DNA of 64,000 bases from Clostridia bacterium (GTDB lineage Bacteria > Bacillota > Clostridia > Oscillospirales > CAG-272), in contig JAFQFR010000038.1 of assembly GCA_017398595.1 (NCBI GenBank), positions 1-64,000 of the forward strand, written 5' to 3'. This document shows positions 36,703 to 45,521 of the stretch, piece by piece. The first letter of the stretch is position 1, and every line of letters starts with the position of its first letter. A program made the translations under genes and the position numbers. Under the pieces are notes generated by a model. The model worked only from the letters and a program-made list of their open reading frames with translations. It was not told the origin of the DNA and made no database searches.

Positions 36703-38199
36703 ATGAAAAAAATAACTTCTTTACTTTTGGCGATACTGATACTCTGTTCGCTGTTCGTGTCCTGCACGGGTGATAAACCCGCACAGACGACCGCAGACAC
36801 CACCGCATCGGATGTTGCAACCACGACCGAGCCCGCCGAGGACACCCCCGATGTTCCCGATCCCTCCGAGCTGGACATCGCCGGTGACTTCAACATCCTC
36901 GTCAGCGGCAACTCCTCGGTAAACGACTTTGAGTCCGAAGACGATGAAGGCACCGCTGTTGAGATCGCGATCTACCGCCGCAATGCGACCATCAACGAAA
37001 AGTACGGCGTTACCATCACCAACGAAGATGTGATCAAATTCGGTTCCGCAACCGGCAGCGGCACCGGTTTTACCAAGATCTACACCGATTATATGGCAGG
37101 CGAGAGCAACTACGACGCAGCTATGATCGGTACATACGACGTAGCAACGCTGGCATACAGCGGCTATATCCATGACCTCAACGACATTGAGTACCTCGAC
37201 CTTACCAAGTCCTACTGGGATCAGAAAGCAAACGCAGACTTGGCGATCGCCGGCAAGATGTTCTACACCACCGGTGACATCAGCATCGTAGACAACAAGT
37301 TCACCCACGCGATCCTGTTCAACAAGAACATGGTCAAGGACTATGAGCTGGACAATCCCTACGACCTCGTGCGTAACAACCAGTGGACGCTCGAAAAGTT
37401 CACAAGCATGGTCAAGCAGGTCGGTGAAGACCTCAACCAGGACGGCATCTATAACGAAAATGACCGCTACGGTCTCTTGACCTGGAAAGACCCGATGCTC
37501 GCCGTACTGGCAAGCTCCGGTGAAAAGATCGTTACGATCAACAGCCAGGGACAGCTCGAGCTGACCTTCTATAACGAGCGCGTACTCAACCTCTACGACC
37601 AGTTCACCGCGCTGATCTTCGATCAGGCACACGCCTATGACTATCAGTACGACAACGTGACCGGTCAGTTCACATCTTCCGCTTCCTGGGATACCAACCG
37701 CGACGCAATCTTCTCCGAGAATCGCGCGGTATTCTATCACAATGTCGTCAGAACCGGTGAGCGTCACCGTGACAGCGACGTGGACTTCGGCTTCCTGCCC
37801 TATCCGAAGATGGATGCTGCACAGGAGGACTACGGTCACTTTGTAAGTGCATACCACACGCAGTTCCTCTGTGTTCCCGAGGTCGTTGAGAACTATGCCC
37901 GCTCCGGTATCATTCTCGAAGAGCTTGCATACTACGGCAAGCAGCTGCTGACCCCCGCTTACTATGAGCAGACCCTGATCGGTCAGACCACCCGTGACGA
38001 GGAGAGCGCAGAAATGCTCGACATCATCTTCGCATCCCGCGTATACGACGTTGGTATCTACTACAACATCGGTACTTACAAGGATCAGCTCGGCAACCTG
38101 CATAAGACCCGCCAGGCGATCTCCTCGCTGTACGAAACCTACAAGAGCTCCGCAGAGCAGAAGATCACATCCATCAACACGATCTTCGCGCAGCAATAA
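36703..38199 (+). CDS. Extracellular solute-binding lipoprotein, paralog 2
   Basis: A 498-residue lipoprotein (Cys21 in LFVSC) that aligns without large gaps to paralog 1. The two differ mainly in the signal peptide, around residues 60-130 and 300-350. A stretch of about 90 bases near 38008-38100 is identical to 36358-36450. The tandem pair arose by duplication with later exchange or constraint. It has AAAGGAAAAG before the ATG and its own promoter and terminator. The ligand is probably an oligosaccharide; this is inference from the family and context. Confidence 0.85.
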   Translation: MKKITSLLLAILILCSLFVSCTGDKPAQTTADTTASDVATTTEPAEDTPDVPDPSELDIAGDFNILVSGNSSVNDFESEDDEGTAVEIAIYRRNATINEKYGVTITNEDVIKFGSATGSGTGFTKIYTDYMAGESNYDAAMIGTYDVATLAYSGYIHDLNDIEYLDLTKSYWDQKANADLAIAGKMFYTTGDISIVDNKFTHAILFNKNMVKDYELDNPYDLVRNNQWTLEKFTSMVKQVGEDLNQDGIYNENDRYGLLTWKDPMLAVLASSGEKIVTINSQGQLELTFYNERVLNLYDQFTALIFDQAHAYDYQYDNVTGQFTSSASWDTNRDAIFSENRAVFYHNVVRTGERHRDSDVDFGFLPYPKMDAAQEDYGHFVSAYHTQFLCVPEVVENYARSGIILEELAYYGKQLLTPAYYEQTLIGQTTRDEESAEMLDIIFASRVYDVGIYYNIGTYKDQLGNLHKTRQAISSLYETYKSSAEQKITSINTIFAQQ

Positions 38200-38221
38200 A
38201 GAACCTTCGTTTTAGCAAAAG

Positions 38222-38258
38222 GCAACGGCAGCCGCATGTGCGGCCGCCGTTGTTTTTT
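38222..38258 (+). terminator. Terminator of binding-lipoprotein gene 2
   Basis: CAACGGC-GCCGC/GCGGC-GCCGTTG stem with an ATGT loop and six T residues. Confidence 0.9.
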
Positions 38259-38267
38259 ACAGTCGTA

Positions 38268-38297
38268 TTGACAAGTGTATTGCATGTGTGCTATACT
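38268..38297 (+). promoter_or_regulatory. Promoter of the 38335 lipoprotein gene
   Basis: TTGACA (38268-38273), 18 bp, TATACT (38292-38297) with an extended TG. Confidence 0.85.
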
Positions 38298-38334
38298 GTA
38301 TTTGCAAATATAGATTTTATGGCAGGGGATGCAC

Positions 38335-39159
38335 ATGAAAAAATTTTCTTTGCTCGTTTGTCTGCTTACACTGTTACTCTGCGCCTGCGAGGTCAATCCG
38401 ACCGCCGCGACGACCGATGCACAGCCCACCGAAGCCACAAGCGCCGCAACCGAGACAACAGAGGTAACAACCGCGCAAGAGACCGAAATACCGCGCTATA
38501 CCGTGTCGTTTACCACCGACGCACTCGCCGAAGTTTTGGGAAACATAGAAGACAAAGCCCGAAACGGTGAGGAATACGCTTCGGTCTATGAAGTTGTCGC
38601 CGAAGAGGACAACGAGATCCTGTTGCAGATATACTGCGACGCAGAAGGATATACTTCCGTCACACGGGTGACCTACCACGGCAAAACCTATGACGTTAGA
38701 ATCAGTGCCTTTTACGGCGGGTTTTTGGATATTCTGTACCTGCCGGATCTGCTCATTTTCGGTGAGCACGGCGCAAGCGCGCCCGGAGACAGCTACTACT
38801 TCTTTTACGATAGCGGTATGTGCGGCTACAACGGCAAAGAACTGCTGCTCGACGGTGTCAATGACGAAGTGGTAAGCGCCCTGCGCGCACCGGCAGTGGA
38901 CTTCACCTTGCGAGACGGTGTGCTGCATTATGCAAAGTATTATCACTACGGCATTTACCAATCCGTCGATTTTCTGCTCGAATTTGCGGATACGCCCGAA
39001 GAGCTCTACAGCGAGGAAGGCACCATCACCTTTGCAGACGGCAAGCTCACCATGACGAACGAAAAAACCACCACGATCGAAGATTTTGCAGCGCGGTACT
39101 ATGACCGCTACAACGTCACGAACTTTGCCGACCTGATGCAGGCGATGAAAAAACGATAA
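38335..39159 (+). CDS. Lipoprotein of unknown function
   Basis: A 274-residue protein with a signal peptide and probable lipidation Cys18 (LLLCAC). A Thr/Ala/Glu-rich linker spans about 20-50, and a soluble domain rich in Tyr, Asp and Phe follows. I do not recognise the domain. The ATG at 38335 follows AGGGG; an ATG two codons upstream is also possible. It has its own extended promoter. The short stem AAGCC..GGCTT after it may be a weak terminator. Confidence 0.75.
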   Translation: MKKFSLLVCLLTLLLCACEVNPTAATTDAQPTEATSAATETTEVTTAQETEIPRYTVSFTTDALAEVLGNIEDKARNGEEYASVYEVVAEEDNEILLQIYCDAEGYTSVTRVTYHGKTYDVRISAFYGGFLDILYLPDLLIFGEHGASAPGDSYYFFYDSGMCGYNGKELLLDGVNDEVVSALRAPAVDFTLRDGVLHYAKYYHYGIYQSVDFLLEFADTPEELYSEEGTITFADGKLTMTNEKTTTIEDFAARYYDRYNVTNFADLMQAMKKR

Positions 39160-39555
39160 CAATACAAGCCTCGGCTGTGCGCCGGGGCTTATGCTTTTTG
39201 CCGTGGTGCGATGGTTGTACAAACACGCCCTTGTCATCCTGAGCGGAGCTTTCTCACGCTCGTCATTCCGAGCGCCAGCCGAGGAATCTTGCGTGAGAAA
39301 GCAGAGTCGAAGGATCCGGGCAGAGATGGTATATAAATCCCTCATCCGTCGCCGTTCGGCGACACCTTCCCCCATTATACAAAGAATACCACCATATCTT
39401 TCTTCGCCGGGGAAGGCTTTGAGGCTGCGGTGCGATGTCGTTCAAACGGACAGTCGGGGACGCCTGTCCCTACAAGTTGGTGTGTACCGTTGCAACATCA
39501 CCATGGCAACGGACATGTTTCCAAGGACAAATTTGCATTTATTTTTCAAAAACTA
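39160..39555. repeat. Mosaic of intergenic repeats after the lipoprotein gene
   Basis: About 400 bases without a gene. They hold a nested family B copy (39233-39315), a family C piece with CATCCGTCGCCGTTCGGCGA (39340-39420) and a family A copy (39445-39475). No reading frame has a ribosome binding site. Confidence 0.75.
39233..39315. repeat. Nested repeat family B, copy with inverted core (orientation 2)
   Basis: The left flank GTCATCCTGAGCGGA (39233-39247), 11-bp inverted repeats (39248-39258 and 39292-39302) and right flank AGAGTCGAAGGATC match the copy at 20006. The 33-bp core (39259-39291) is its reverse complement, with two mismatches. Confidence 0.85.
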
Positions 39556-39585
39556 TCGACTATGGGCGAGGGTTTATGATATACT
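39556..39585 (+). promoter_or_regulatory. Promoter of the RluA-type gene
   Basis: TCGACT (39556-39561), 18 bp, TATACT (39580-39585) with an extended TG that compensates for the weak -35. Confidence 0.65.
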
Positions 39586-39624
39586 TACTATATATAAGTA
39601 TATGTATAGTGAAAAAGTGTGCCT

Positions 39625-40536
39625 ATGGATTTTATCGCAGACAAAGAATATGACGCAAAGCAGCTGAAGGACTTCCTTTTCAAGCGGCTTTTTCTGTCGC
39701 GGGCGATCGTCACCGACCTCAAACATCGCGGCGGTATCGCGGTAAACGGCGAGAGCGTCACCGTGCGGCACATCCTGCGGGCAGGCGACACCATTTCGCT
39801 TGCGATCGAGGACACGGACGCCGACTGCGATCCCTCGCTCGAGGGGCGTGACCTGCCGCTCGAGATCCTCTTTGAGGACGAGCACATCTTAGCGGTCAAC
39901 AAGCCGCCCTACATGCCGACACACCTTTCGCACGGGCACCGCGCCGACACACTGGCAAACGCGCTGAAAGCCGAATTCGACCGCCGTGGCATCCCCTTTG
40001 TGATGCGCGCGGTCAACCGCCTCGACTGCGACACCAGCGGCATCGTACTGATCGCGAAAAACCGCTACGCCGCCGACCGCTTTGCCAAAACCAATCCCGA
40101 GCTGCACTACCAAAAGCTCTACACCGCCCTATGCCTCGGGGAAGTGCCGCCCTCGGGCGAGATCCAAGGGTACATCCGCCGTCTCGGCGACAGTATCATC
40201 ACCCGCGCGGCATTCGAGAGCGGCAAGGAGAGCGAATTTGCACACACGCGCTTTACGCGCATGGAAACGGTCGGAAACATCTCGGTAGTGCGCTGCGAGC
40301 CGATCACGGGGCGCACGCATCAGCTGCGCGTACATCTTGCCTCGATCGGGCACCCCATCGTCGGCGATGACCTCTACGGCGGCGGCTTTGCCCTGCCAAG
40401 GCAGGCACTGCATGCCGGGATCCTCGCCTTTGACCACCCCTTTACGAAAGAACACATCGAGCTGCACGCCCCGCTGCCGCGGGACATGGCAGACTTTCTT
40501 GCGAAGATCAAAAAAGGAACTGCAAATGAAAGCTAA
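39625..40536 (+). CDS. RluA-family pseudouridine synthase
   Basis: A 303-residue enzyme that isomerises uridine in rRNA or tRNA. An S4-like N-terminal domain (residues 12-60) precedes the catalytic domain, with Asp134 in NRLDCDTSG, followed by YQKLYTALCLG and GRTHQLRVHLASIGHPIVGD. Which uridine it modifies (RluC or RluD type) cannot be told. The ATG at 39625 has no clear ribosome binding site, and a GTG at 39619 is an alternative. The next gene overlaps its end by 11 bases. Confidence 0.92.
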   Translation: MDFIADKEYDAKQLKDFLFKRLFLSRAIVTDLKHRGGIAVNGESVTVRHILRAGDTISLAIEDTDADCDPSLEGRDLPLEILFEDEHILAVNKPPYMPTHLSHGHRADTLANALKAEFDRRGIPFVMRAVNRLDCDTSGIVLIAKNRYAADRFAKTNPELHYQKLYTALCLGEVPPSGEIQGYIRRLGDSIITRAAFESGKESEFAHTRFTRMETVGNISVVRCEPITGRTHQLRVHLASIGHPIVGDDLYGGGFALPRQALHAGILAFDHPFTKEHIELHAPLPRDMADFLAKIKKGTANES

Positions 40537-41641
40537 AGAATTTGTCAAAAAGAATATTTCGATCGGCGCGCGCGTGATCTTCTGCATCGGCGTGCTGTGC
40601 GGCATCCTCAAGCTGATCGCCGTACTGTCTACCCCCTTTGCCGACTTTTTCAACCGCCATATCGCATCGGTCTTCCGCGCGCTCGCGGCGCACATCACCT
40701 CGGTTTTGCCCTTTTCGCTCGCCGAAACGGTGATCCTCTGCGCCATCCCCGTCGCCATTCTCTTTTTTGCCTGGTGCATCGTGGTGGCGGCAAAGCGCGA
40801 CACGCTCACGCGGCAGATCTTCAATCTGCTGGCGGTGATCGTCCTGCTCGCCTCGTCCTTTGTGCTCACCTTCGGCATTGCCTACGATACAACGCCGCTG
40901 GAAGACAAGATGGAGCTGGAAGTGACCGATCCCTCGGCAGACGATCTCTATTTAGCAAGCGCCTGCACGCTCGTGGAGCTTAATCAGCTCGAGCGCAGCA
41001 TCACCCGCGGCGAAAGCGGCGCCGCGCCCATGCCCTACTCCTTCGGCGAAATGGTGAATAAGCTCAATGCCGCCTATGACTCGCTCTACGAACAATACGA
41101 CTTTCTCTCCCCGCTGCATACCACTGTCAAGCGCATCGCACTCTCAAAGCCGCTGACCTACACGCATCTTTCGGGCATGTACACCTTCTGGTCGGGCGAG
41201 GCGAACGTCAACGTCAACTACCCCGACTATATCATCGTCTACACCACCGCACATGAAATGGCGCATCAGCGCGGCATCGGCCCCGAGGATGAAGCAAACT
41301 TCATCGCCTACCTCGTCTGCATTGCCTCCGATGACCCCTACATCCGCTACTGCGGCTATGCCAACATGATGGAATATCTCGCGAGCGCACTGTACGAAGC
41401 CGACGCAGCCATGTACGCCGAGCGGATCCTGCCCTATTACTCAGACGGACTGCGCGGAGAGTACGCGGCATACTCCGCCATGTTTGAGCCCTACCGCGAC
41501 AGCACCGCCTCCGAGGTATCGGGCGCGGTCAACGATGCCTATCTCAAGGCGCAGGGACAAACTGCGGGCACCAAGAGCTACGGTCTGGTCGTCGATCTCG
41601 CCGTCGCACACATCCTGGCAAACGCAAATATACCGCAATAA
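40526..41641 (+). CDS. DUF3810 membrane metalloprotease-like protein
   Basis: A 371-residue protein with three N-terminal hydrophobic segments (about 12-35, 62-88 and 98-120) and a large outer domain. The zinc motif HEMAH at 243-247 with NFIAYL downstream matches DUF3810 proteins, presumed peptidases. AAAAGGA precedes the ATG inside the end of the RluA gene, so the two are cotranslated. Substrate unknown. It is followed 37 bases later by another exported-protein gene. Confidence 0.82.
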   Translation: MKAKEFVKKNISIGARVIFCIGVLCGILKLIAVLSTPFADFFNRHIASVFRALAAHITSVLPFSLAETVILCAIPVAILFFAWCIVVAAKRDTLTRQIFNLLAVIVLLASSFVLTFGIAYDTTPLEDKMELEVTDPSADDLYLASACTLVELNQLERSITRGESGAAPMPYSFGEMVNKLNAAYDSLYEQYDFLSPLHTTVKRIALSKPLTYTHLSGMYTFWSGEANVNVNYPDYIIVYTTAHEMAHQRGIGPEDEANFIAYLVCIASDDPYIRYCGYANMMEYLASALYEADAAMYAERILPYYSDGLRGEYAAYSAMFEPYRDSTASEVSGAVNDAYLKAQGQTAGTKSYGLVVDLAVAHILANANIPQ

Positions 41642-41678
41642 CGCGGATAGCTGAACATAAAGAGAAAGGAGAAAAGAT

Positions 41679-42749
41679 ATGCACAAACCGTTTCGGCGCG
41701 CGGTCGCCCTTCTGCTTTGCTGCCTGCTTTGCTCCTTCCCGGTCTCAGCCGCCGACCGCGCCTCGCTCTTTCTCGGCGACAGCGCGTGGGAGGATGACTC
41801 CCTGCTTCCCTTTATCGAGGCGAATGGCAAGCAGCTCGTCCCCGTTTCGGCATTCCGCTCTTTTACGGGCATCACCGTCACCCTCTCCGAGACATTCGGC
41901 TCGCTTCTGATCGAGGGCGAGGACGGCTATCTTTCCTACAACTTAAATTACGGTACCTGTCTGGACGAGAGCGACAGCATTTCGGACGCCGAGATCTACC
42001 GCTACGGCGGTGAGCTCTACCTTGCCCCCGAGGCGATCTGCGAAAAATTCGATCTGCATTTTGAGACCGCCTATGCATCCGACGGCTATCTTGCCGCCAG
42101 ACTGACCGACGGCAGCGAAACGCTCACGTTCAAGGAGCTGCTTTCGATGTATGCAGAGAGCGGCGAGGAGCCGTTGCCCTACCTCTACAACCCCACGGGC
42201 AGAACGGTGGGCGGCACCTTTATGCACCCCATCCTGCTGATCCCCGCGGTCGCCAATATCGGCAATCTGCTCCCCCTGCTCGACACGCATCCGACCACCT
42301 TTGCCATCGCGCCGCAGGATATTCAAAAATATGCGGGCGTGATCCCCGGCATCTACGCCGCGGGGCACACCGTGGCATACTATATGGACGTCTCGGACTT
42401 TGACGCCCCCGAAACTTTCCTTGCCAGGATGGAAAGTGCAAACGAATTCCTGTTTGCACTACTCGGTAAGACCGTGCGCATCTATATCTCCACCGAAGCG
42501 TACAAAAGCATCCCGCGATTTGACGGCTACTTTGCAAAATCCTGCCGCATGAACCTCGTTGCCGACGACCTGCGCAATGACCGCATGGTCAACATGACGC
42601 TGTATCAGTCGCCCCTGTTCGGCATCTACAACTTCTCGCTGACGAGCGACCGCGAGACACGGCTCTTCTACGACGAATTTTTCAAAAAATTTGACGAAGC
42701 CGAGGGACTGCGCTCGATGACCGTCACCGAGTCGAGTCCCACCCAATAA
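41679..42749 (+). CDS. Exported protein with stalk-like and degenerate deacetylase-like domains
   Basis: A 356-residue protein with signal peptide (residues 1-24). Residues 35-150 resemble two copper-amine-oxidase-N repeats (NGKQLVPVSAFRSFTG and YGGELYLAPEAICEKF), a cell-wall-facing module. Residues 185-350 look like a NodB deacetylase fold (HPTTFAIAPQDIQKYA, GIYAAGHTVAYYMDVS), but the usual paired Asp and HxxxH metal residues are not evident, so it may be inactive. It precedes walR by 25 bases and is probably cotranscribed, hinting at cell-wall sensing. Confidence 0.6.
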   Translation: MHKPFRRAVALLLCCLLCSFPVSAADRASLFLGDSAWEDDSLLPFIEANGKQLVPVSAFRSFTGITVTLSETFGSLLIEGEDGYLSYNLNYGTCLDESDSISDAEIYRYGGELYLAPEAICEKFDLHFETAYASDGYLAARLTDGSETLTFKELLSMYAESGEEPLPYLYNPTGRTVGGTFMHPILLIPAVANIGNLLPLLDTHPTTFAIAPQDIQKYAGVIPGIYAAGHTVAYYMDVSDFDAPETFLARMESANEFLFALLGKTVRIYISTEAYKSIPRFDGYFAKSCRMNLVADDLRNDRMVNMTLYQSPLFGIYNFSLTSDRETRLFYDEFFKKFDEAEGLRSMTVTESSPTQ

Positions 42750-42774
42750 AAGCATCCGAAAGGAGTTTTTACCC

Positions 42775-43482
42775 ATGGAAAACCAGCAAAAAAAGATCCT
42801 TCTCGTGGAGGATGAAAAAAGCATTTCGGACATCCTCGCCTTCAACCTGCGCAAGGCAGGCTTCACACCCGACTGCGCCTATGACGGCGAAGAAGGACTG
42901 CGCAAGGCGCTGACCGTGACCTATGACATCGTACTGCTCGACATCATGCTGCCAAAGCTCGACGGCTTCAAGGTGCTCGAGGGCATCCGCACGCGCAGCG
43001 ACGTGCCGGTCATCATGGTGACCGCGCGCGACGACGAAAAGGACAAGATCGCAGGCCTGGAAAACGGCGCGGACGACTATATCACGAAGCCGTTTTCGGT
43101 CAATGAGCTGATCGCGCGCATCCGCGCCAACATCCGCCGCAGCCGCGACGAGATCATCCAGACCGCCGCCGCAGAGGGCGGCGAGGTGCTCACCGTGCGC
43201 GGACTCTCGATCGACCGCGGACGCTATGTAGCGCGCCGCGACGGCGAAGAGCTGGAGCTCTCCAAAAAAGAATACGATCTGCTGCTCTTCCTCATGGAAA
43301 ACGTGGGTAAGCCCTTTTCCCGCGAGGATCTGCTGAGCAAGGTCTGGGGCTATGACAGTTTCCTCGGCGATGTCAACACCGTGGAAGTCACCGTATCCCG
43401 CCTGCGCAAGAAGCTGGAGAAGGACCCGTCCAACCCCGAGTATCTGATCACCAAGCGCGGCGTCGGATACTATATACAATAA
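42775..43482 (+). CDS. walR: Response regulator WalR (YycF)
   Basis: A 235-residue OmpR/PhoB-type regulator. The receiver domain (1-120) has acidic residues in LLVEDE, phosphorylated Asp56 in LLDIMLP and Lys in ITKPFS. The winged-helix DNA-binding domain (135-235) ends LITKRGVGYYIQ. The following kinase plus YycH and YycI identify the pair as WalRK, the essential regulator of peptidoglycan hydrolase genes. AAAGGAG precedes the ATG. Confidence 0.93.
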   Translation: MENQQKKILLVEDEKSISDILAFNLRKAGFTPDCAYDGEEGLRKALTVTYDIVLLDIMLPKLDGFKVLEGIRTRSDVPVIMVTARDDEKDKIAGLENGADDYITKPFSVNELIARIRANIRRSRDEIIQTAAAEGGEVLTVRGLSIDRGRYVARRDGEELELSKKEYDLLLFLMENVGKPFSREDLLSKVWGYDSFLGDVNTVEVTVSRLRKKLEKDPSNPEYLITKRGVGYYIQ

Positions 43483-43483
43483 G

Positions 43484-43616
43484 CACTGCAAAACCAAGGT
43501 TTTGCAGTGGAGGGGATCGCAAGCCTCGCGGCGCACTCAACCGTGCGCGATCCCGTAAGGAGTTTTAAAGTTAGCTAAAGCGCAGCTTTAGGTTGCGCAT
43601 TGTCCGCCTTTAAAAC
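43484..43616 (+). repeat. Structured three-hairpin intergenic element, copy 2
   Basis: Starts one base after the walR stop. Helix 1 is CACTGCAAAAC/GTTTTGCAGTG (43484-43494, 43499-43509) with loop CAAG. Helix 2 is GGGATCGC/GCGATCCC (43513-43520, 43547-43554). GTAAGGA follows, then helix 3 GTTTTAAAG/CTTTAAAAC (43562-43570, 43608-43616), whose loop holds an additional CTAAAGC/GCTTTAG stem absent from copy 1. Confidence 0.7.
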
Positions 43617-43649
43617 GGAATTTTTATCGTAAAACAAAGGATCGACACT

Positions 43650-45419
43650 ATGCATAGAGGTCTCTATTTTAAGATCATTCTGATCCTTGTCGTGTTCATC
43701 CTGATCGTGATGAGCGTGGTCGGCGCGGTGCTGATCGCAAACGTGCTGGACTTTTACAACGACGAGTTTTCGGATTGCATGGCACAAAATTTCGGCGGTG
43801 ACGGGCAGCTGCGCGTCTACCTGGAAAACGCCATGGAAACAGCCGATGCAAGCGCGGCGGCGCAAAGCCAGAAGGCGATCCTCGCCTCTTACAGCTCGCG
43901 CCTCGGCATCGACGACTACCGCAGCTACTACATTTTAGACGCAGACGGCGGTTTCCTTGCGGGCAGTGACGCGCAGGGCAGCTCGCTCGCCAAAACGCCC
44001 AACCTTGTCGCCGCGATCGGCGGCGAAGTCGGCAATGCGCAAAACCAGGGACTCGGCTACGCAGACTATGCCCTGCCGCTGACCAAAGGCGACAACGCCT
44101 GCATCATCTACATCCGCGATACCCAGGAGGAGCTGCAGGAAGTCACCTGGATGCTCTTTTCCATCGTCTTGCAGGCACTGTTCGTAGGTCTGCTGATTGC
44201 GTTCGTCCTCTCGTTCTTCTTAGCGCGCGCCATCTCCCTGCCCCTGTCCAAGCTGACCGAGGGCGTACAGCGCGTCGCAAAAGGCAACTTTGCCGAGAAG
44301 ATCAGCGTGCAGTCGAACGACGAGATCGGCGTTTTGACCGAGAACTTCAACCGCATGAGCAGCATGATCGAGGAAAACCTGGACGAGATCAGCGGCGAGC
44401 GCGAAAACCTTGCCACCGTGCTCTCCTGCCTGAAAGACGCGGTCATCACCTTCGGCGACGACGGAAAGCCCCTGCAGATCAACGACGCGGCAAAAAAACT
44501 GTTCTCGAGTGCCGACCTGACGAGCCTCACGCTCGATTATATTTTCAGCCTACTCCACTACGACAAAGGCGGCATCGACGTTGACCTCGACGACGCGGCA
44601 AATGTCCCCGCCGTACAGTACAACGGCCGCGTGTATGAGCTGTATTTCGGCAATATCCGCTACCGCAACGCAGAAAAAATGCGCGAGGGCATCATCGTGG
44701 TGATCCACGATGTCACGCAGAGCTATGAGCTCGACCGCAGCCGCCGCGAATTCGTGGCGAACGTCTCGCACGAGCTGCGCACGCCGCTGACCACGATCAA
44801 AATGGTGCTGGAATCGCTGGCGGGCGACGATACCATCGCGGCAAACGAGATGACCAAGAGCTTCCTTTCGATGGCGGAGACCGAAAGCTCCCGCATGGAA
44901 GCCCTCATCAAGAACCTGCTCACCCTCTCCCAGCTCGACAACCGCACCGTGCAGCTGAACATAAGGCCGCTGAACATCACCGATTCGGTGGCGTCCATCG
45001 CAAAAACGCTCTCCTACACCGCCGAAAAGAAGGGGCAAACGCTCACCTTTGACGGTGTGTATGAGCCGATGACCGTAAACGGTGACAAGATCCGTCTGGA
45101 GCAGGTCATCATCAACATCGTTTCCAACGCGATCAAATATACCGGCGAGGGCGGCAAGATCCGCCTGGCTGTACAGGACGCGGGCAAGAATGTCGAGATC
45201 CTTGTCGCGGACAACGGCATGGGCATTCCCGAAGAGGATCTGCCGCGCCTGTTCGAGCGCTTCTACCGCGTGGAAAAAGCGCGTAACAGCGACAAGGGCG
45301 GCACGGGACTCGGCCTTGCGATCGCCAAGGAATTTGCCCTTGCCCACGGCGGCGACATCCGCGTGGCAAGCAAGCTCGGCAAAGGAACCGTATTTACCAT
45401 CATTTTACCCAAAGCATAA
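43650..45419 (+). CDS. walK: Sensor histidine kinase WalK (YycG)
   Basis: A 589-residue membrane kinase. The first helix is at about 8-32, then an extracellular PAS-like domain (about 35-165), a second helix (about 167-193) and a HAMP domain. A PAS-like domain (about 260-365), the HisKA domain with His374 in VSHELRTPLTT, and a C-terminal ATPase domain (NAIKY, DNGMGIPEED, GGTGLGLAI) follow. AAAGGAT precedes the ATG. It is separated from walR by the structured element, unusual for this normally tight pair. Confidence 0.94.
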   Translation: MHRGLYFKIILILVVFILIVMSVVGAVLIANVLDFYNDEFSDCMAQNFGGDGQLRVYLENAMETADASAAAQSQKAILASYSSRLGIDDYRSYYILDADGGFLAGSDAQGSSLAKTPNLVAAIGGEVGNAQNQGLGYADYALPLTKGDNACIIYIRDTQEELQEVTWMLFSIVLQALFVGLLIAFVLSFFLARAISLPLSKLTEGVQRVAKGNFAEKISVQSNDEIGVLTENFNRMSSMIEENLDEISGERENLATVLSCLKDAVITFGDDGKPLQINDAAKKLFSSADLTSLTLDYIFSLLHYDKGGIDVDLDDAANVPAVQYNGRVYELYFGNIRYRNAEKMREGIIVVIHDVTQSYELDRSRREFVANVSHELRTPLTTIKMVLESLAGDDTIAANEMTKSFLSMAETESSRMEALIKNLLTLSQLDNRTVQLNIRPLNITDSVASIAKTLSYTAEKKGQTLTFDGVYEPMTVNGDKIRLEQVIINIVSNAIKYTGEGGKIRLAVQDAGKNVEILVADNGMGIPEEDLPRLFERFYRVEKARNSDKGGTGLGLAIAKEFALAHGGDIRVASKLGKGTVFTIILPKA

Positions 45420-45429
45420 GTTCTCGATG

Positions 45430-45495
45430 GATTTTTGCACCGCAGGTGCAAAAATCCTCCATACTTCTTCACTCTTACCTATTACTTCTTACTTA
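45430..45495 (+). repeat. Intergenic repeat family D, copy 3
   Basis: GATTTTTGCACC/GGTGCAAAAATC hairpin (loop GCA) followed by TTCTTCACTCTTACC-type words, inserted between walK and yycH. Confidence 0.7.
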
Positions 45496-45521
45496 AACCG
45501 AAAGGGGGCTCGCATGGAACC

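Noticed and set aside
35050-38199. Assembly duplication of the binding-lipoprotein gene
   Set aside because: The copies differ throughout in signal peptide, promoter, terminator and many codons, so they are genuine paralogs.
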